64,000 nt of DNA. Origin: Spirochaetaceae bacterium (GTDB taxonomy: Bacteria; Spirochaetota; Spirochaetia; Treponematales; Breznakiellaceae). Of the stretch, positions 60,863 through 64,000 are shown piece by piece. The DNA is taken from assembly GCA_031279015.1 (NCBI GenBank), contig JAITJI010000118.1, forward strand, positions 33,105-97,104, in the 5' to 3' direction. Under the pieces are notes generated by a model that searched no databases, was not told the DNA's origin, and worked only from the letters and a program-made list of their open reading frames with translations. Position 1 is the first letter of the stretch, and every line of letters starts with the position of its first letter. Made by a program: the position numbers and the translations under genes.

Positions 60863-60910
60863 TGACACATATAGAATCCTTAAATGACACACACAGGAAA
60901 TATTGACACA
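60863..60910 (+). promoter_or_regulatory. Three direct TGACACA repeats, candidate enhancer sites for a sigma54 activator
   Basis: 60863-60869, 60885-60891 and 60904-60910, spaced 22 and 19 bp, about 150-190 bp upstream of the sigma54 promoter. Confidence 0.5.
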
Positions 60911-61057
60911 GCTAATAGGGCCGGATACTCCGGGAACCGGTCCGGAACCGTTTGCTCCCCGGCAGGCCGGTCCTGAACCGTGTTTGTAATTTCTTGTATT
61001 ATAAGTAATTATAGCATTGTCTTAAATTGGAAAAATATTTTTTGAATTTCTGAGAAC

Positions 61058-61074
61058 TTGGCACGTTCTTTGCT
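61058..61074 (+). promoter_or_regulatory. Sigma54 (-24/-12) promoter TTGGCACGTTCTTTGCT
   Basis: Matches TTGGCAC-N5-TTGCW with GG-N10-GC spacing, upstream of hsp20. Confidence 0.88.
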
Positions 61075-61159
61075 ATTATATTAATGTGGGAGCAGGAACC
61101 CCGGGCGGAAATGCCGGGGTTCCGGACCCAACATCAAATCAATACCAGGAGGTATAATT

Positions 61160-61654
61160 ATGACGAGTGTATCTTTATATCGGCCGAGGACTATCGAGAA
61201 CGCGTTGAGCGACTTTGATAGGTATTTGGAATCCTTTTTTGGAGAATCCCCTCTGACCCCCGCCGGCAGGACCCTTGGAACCGGCCCCGCGGTTGACATC
61301 CGGGAAACCAATGACGCCTACATGCTTGAGGCGGAACTGCCCGGTTATGACGAGAAGCAGATCCGGATCCACGTGGATGGCCGGACCCTGACCATCGAAT
61401 CCGGCCGGGAAGAGGAAGGCCGGAAGGACAGCGCTTCCCGAAAGGCTGAAAAGAATGGGGAAGCCGCTAAGGATGGGGACCCCCGGTTTATCATCCGTGA
61501 GCGCCGGATCAATTCCTTTAGCCGGAGTTTCCGGCTTCCGGAGGATGCGGATCTTGACGCCATTAGCGCAGGTTTCAAGAACGGCCTCCTTACCCTGGAG
61601 ATCCGGAAGCGGCCCGAAGCGCAAAAACGGTTTATTGAGATAAGCCGTAACTAA
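61160..61654 (+). CDS. Hsp20/alpha-crystallin small heat shock protein
   Basis: PAVDIRETNDAYMLEAELPGYDEKQIRIHVDGRTLTIESGR ... FSRSFRLPEDADLDAISAGFKNGLLTLEI; SD AGGAGGT. Confidence 0.95.
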   Translation: MTSVSLYRPRTIENALSDFDRYLESFFGESPLTPAGRTLGTGPAVDIRETNDAYMLEAELPGYDEKQIRIHVDGRTLTIESGREEEGRKDSASRKAEKNGEAAKDGDPRFIIRERRINSFSRSFRLPEDADLDAISAGFKNGLLTLEIRKRPEAQKRFIEISRN

Positions 61655-61779
61655 TGTCCCCCTCCACCGTGGAACCCAAGCGGTGGTTTGGCGGGGTATT
61701 GAGCCCCGCCTATGAACAAACGGTTTTAGTAAAAACCGTGAAAAGCCCGGCGTGGCGTTTCCCGTACGGGCACAGAAGG

Positions 61780-61825
61780 CCGTTCCCAAAAACCGGTTTA
61801 CCCGGTGTTTTGGGAACGGATTTTT
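61780..61825 (+). terminator. Rho-independent terminator downstream of hsp20
   Basis: CCGTTCCCAAAAACCGG / CCGGTGTTTTGGGAACGG long stem followed by ATTTTTG. Confidence 0.85.
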
Positions 61826-61936
61826 GTTTGCAGCGTTACAATATCCGCCGGGCTGAAACTGCCTCTGATTCCCTTTGTTTTCATGCCGCAGAAGAAGAGA
61901 CAATTCCGGAAAAAGATATTACAATAGGGATATTCT

Positions 61937-62893
61937 ATGAAAATAGTGATATTAGACGGTTACACGGAGAATCCCGGAGATCTCAGCTGGGATGCCTTTG
62001 CAAACCTGGGGGAGCTGCGGGTCTATGACCGGACGCCGCCGGAACGTGTCGTGGAGCGAACAGGAGATGCCGAAGCGGTTATCACCAATAAGACCGTGAT
62101 CACCCGGCAGATCCTGGAGTCCTGCCCTTCCGTAAAGTACATCGGAGTCTTGGCCACGGGCTACAATGTGGTGGATACCGGAGCTGCCCGGGAACGGGGG
62201 ATTCCGGTCTGTAATATCCCCGCCTACGGGACGGCGGCGGTGGGGCAGTTTGCCATCGGGCTGCTCCTGGAGCTCTGTTTGCATATCGGGCGCCATGACG
62301 ATGCCGTACACCGGGGCCGGTGGGAGCGCAACGCCGACTGGTGCTTCTGGGATTACCCCCTCATTGAGCTTGCGGGTAAGACCATGGGGATCATCGGATT
62401 TGGAAGGATAGGTCAGGTCACCGGAGGCATTGCCCGGGCCATGGGGATGCGGGTCCTCGCCTGTGATCCGGTAAGGCGGCAGGACGGGAATCCCGGGGAT
62501 GCCGCCTATGTTTCCCTCGAAGCCCTCTATGCCCGGTCCGACGTGATTGTGCTGCACTGCCCCCTCTTCTCCGACACGGAGGGGCTCATCAACCGGAAGA
62601 GCATTGCACAGATGAAAGACGGAGTTATCATTATCAACAACTCCCGGGGGCCCCTCATTGTAGAGCAGGACTTGGCGGAGGCCCTTAACGCCGGCAAGGT
62701 CTATGGCGCCGGCCTGGATGTAGTCTCCGTTGAACCAATCCGGGGGGACAATCCCCTGCTGACCGCGAAAAACTGCATCATCACCCCCCATATTTCCTGG
62801 GCTTCCCGGGAAAGCCGGCAACGGCTTATGGATATCGCCGTGGAAAACCTGGCCGCCTTTATCCGCGGCAACCCTCTAAACATGGTGAATTAG
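61937..62893 (+). CDS. D-2-hydroxyacid dehydrogenase (glycerate dehydrogenase-like)
   Basis: GKTMGIIGFGRIGQVTGGIARAMGM, VLHCPLFSDTEGLINRKSIAQMKDGVIIINNSRG, TPHISWASRESRQRLM. Confidence 0.94.
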   Translation: MKIVILDGYTENPGDLSWDAFANLGELRVYDRTPPERVVERTGDAEAVITNKTVITRQILESCPSVKYIGVLATGYNVVDTGAARERGIPVCNIPAYGTAAVGQFAIGLLLELCLHIGRHDDAVHRGRWERNADWCFWDYPLIELAGKTMGIIGFGRIGQVTGGIARAMGMRVLACDPVRRQDGNPGDAAYVSLEALYARSDVIVLHCPLFSDTEGLINRKSIAQMKDGVIIINNSRGPLIVEQDLAEALNAGKVYGAGLDVVSVEPIRGDNPLLTAKNCIITPHISWASRESRQRLMDIAVENLAAFIRGNPLNMVN

Positions 62894-62947
62894 GCTCCGT
62901 ACATAGGCATGAAACCGAGGGCATTGCGCAGATCTTGGCCTGACTGC

Positions 62948-63340
62948 TTATCCGGCCGGCTGTTCCCTGGTCACTTTATAGCTTTCATATTGCCGGGAAA
63001 AATAATCGATCTTGTGGATCACCTTCTGCAGATGCCTCTGCATTTCTTCAATCTGCTTTTCTACGATTTTTTTATGTTCCCTGAGCATCTCACAGCGTTC
63101 CGGGAGGGTTTCATTCCCTTTGAGACTCAACTCCACAAAATTTCTGATCTGTTTGATGGACATGCCGGTATTTTTGAGGCAACAGATCAGACCTATCCAC
63201 TCCAGATCGTGTTCAGAATACCGGCGGATACCCTTCAGACTCCGCCCTACGCTGGGGAGCAGTCCCTCATTTTCATAATACCGCAGCACATGGGGAGGCA
63301 GGGCTGTTTTTTCGGATACCTGTTTTATCGTAAAGAACAA
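62948..63340 (-). CDS. MerR family transcriptional regulator
   Basis: FTIKQVSEKTALPPHVLRYYENEGLLPSVGRSLKGIRRYSEHDLEWIGLICCLKNTGMSIKQIRNFVEL. Confidence 0.93.
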   Translation of the reverse strand: MFFTIKQVSEKTALPPHVLRYYENEGLLPSVGRSLKGIRRYSEHDLEWIGLICCLKNTGMSIKQIRNFVELSLKGNETLPERCEMLREHKKIVEKQIEEMQRHLQKVIHKIDYFSRQYESYKVTREQPAG

Positions 63341-63358
63341 AGGAACCCCCTCTGTTCC

Positions 63359-63388
63359 AGCCTAGCATTAACATAAAGTTAAGGTCAA
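63359..63388 (-). promoter_or_regulatory. MerR-type promoter/operator of the merR gene
   Basis: Minus strand TTGACC-TTAACTTTATGTTAATGC-TAGGCT, inverted CTTAAC/GTTAAT in an 18-nt spacer. Confidence 0.6.
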
Positions 63389-63548
63389 CATTCGGGCAAG
63401 GGGTCCTGCCCCGGCAGGAGCGGCCTTCACCGGCGGTTTTGCTGTCCGTTCTCCCTCACCGCAGAACCGGTTTCAATTACCACGCCGCAATGGAAACCTT
63501 TGCAGATGACCGCCGCCGCATTTTTTTTAAAAAAAATGATTTTGAGTA

Positions 63549-63578
63549 TTGACTCTTTTTATTATTTTTTTATATATT
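63549..63578 (+). promoter_or_regulatory. Sigma70-like promoter TTGACT-N18-TATATT
   Basis: -35 at 63549-63554, -10 at 63573-63578 in AT-rich tract. Confidence 0.5.
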
Positions 63579-63726
63579 ATATTTCGGAGCTGATAATAAG
63601 GCTTATGGATATCATTTAACCGGATTTTTTACTTTATTCGCCCTTAGGTATAGCAACGGCAGGAGAGATTGTTTCTAGCCGGTTCAGGCGGAAGAGTCAT
63701 TCAAAAACGTTAATGGTTAAGACGGC

Positions 63727-63756
63727 TTGACAGAAAACGGACAAGTGTGGTATTGT
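63727..63756 (+). promoter_or_regulatory. Sigma70-like promoter TTGACA-N18-TATTGT
   Basis: -35 at 63727-63732, -10 at 63751-63756, followed by the structured non-coding region. Confidence 0.6.
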
Positions 63757-63762
63757 CTGTAA

Positions 63763-64000
63763 ATCCGTTTTTTACGGTTGTTAGGTCACGGTTTTTATAC
63801 GAGTGCATTGAAGGGGATTTAGTCTGCACGGTTCCGGCTGTGTAGTGGTGAGAGTGGAGTTTCCGTAGAGCGGAAACTTTAGTGATCTTTGGCAATAGAG
63901 GGAAGGGGAGGGGCAAACGGGAGACTGTTTGCCGGGAAAGAAGGCGGTATACCGGCAGGGCCGGTATAATGGCCAGCAGTGAGCAGGATGTTTTGCTTAA
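63763..64000 (+). ncRNA. Candidate structured RNA or long leader, truncated by window end, identity unknown
   Basis: Perfect hairpins AGTTTCCG/CGGAAACT (63858-63878), GGCAAAC/GTTTGCC (63912-63933), TATACCGG/CCGGTATA (63948-63968); no plausible CDS. Confidence 0.5.

Overview
The window looks like an ordinary chromosomal segment of a high-GC, termite-gut-type spirochaete (Treponematales). That taxon is inferred from the protein families, not tested. It is densely coding, with about 50 CDS. I found no rRNA, convincing tRNA, CRISPR array or transposase. Main blocks, left to right: GH1 beta-glucosidase 3' end; CNNM/CBS transporter; RND efflux operon with a double-TetR regulator, a TetR-like operator, a hidden small ORF and a PII-like protein; tatD, asnS, dacF-like and hemerythrin genes; carAB; GH3-type (auxin/jasmonate-conjugase-like) adenylase; HAD and PlsC genes; fused DctQM TRAP transporter and a fucose/arabinose isomerase-like gene; gpgS-like and a degenerate M20 protein; gpmI; traX; argGH; an 11-gene type II secretion (T2SS) locus (about 34.5-44.8 kb); GNAT, nagZ-like and trxB; transglutaminase-like/TPR protein; GH51; SWIM-SNF2; transketolase with an alternating-repeat leader; PtsN-like; pRiA4b ORF-3-like protein; sigma54-controlled hsp20; hydroxyacid dehydrogenase; MerR. 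The 3' end carries a promoter followed by a strongly structured non-coding region cut off by the window edge. The most interesting items are the divergent T2SS with a fused GspM/GspC-like protein, the tandem-TetR efflux operon, the sigma54 hsp20 promoter with phased upstream repeats, the tkt leader, and the structured RNA candidate at 63.7-64.0 kb. All homology calls come from motif reading by eye; no searches were run.
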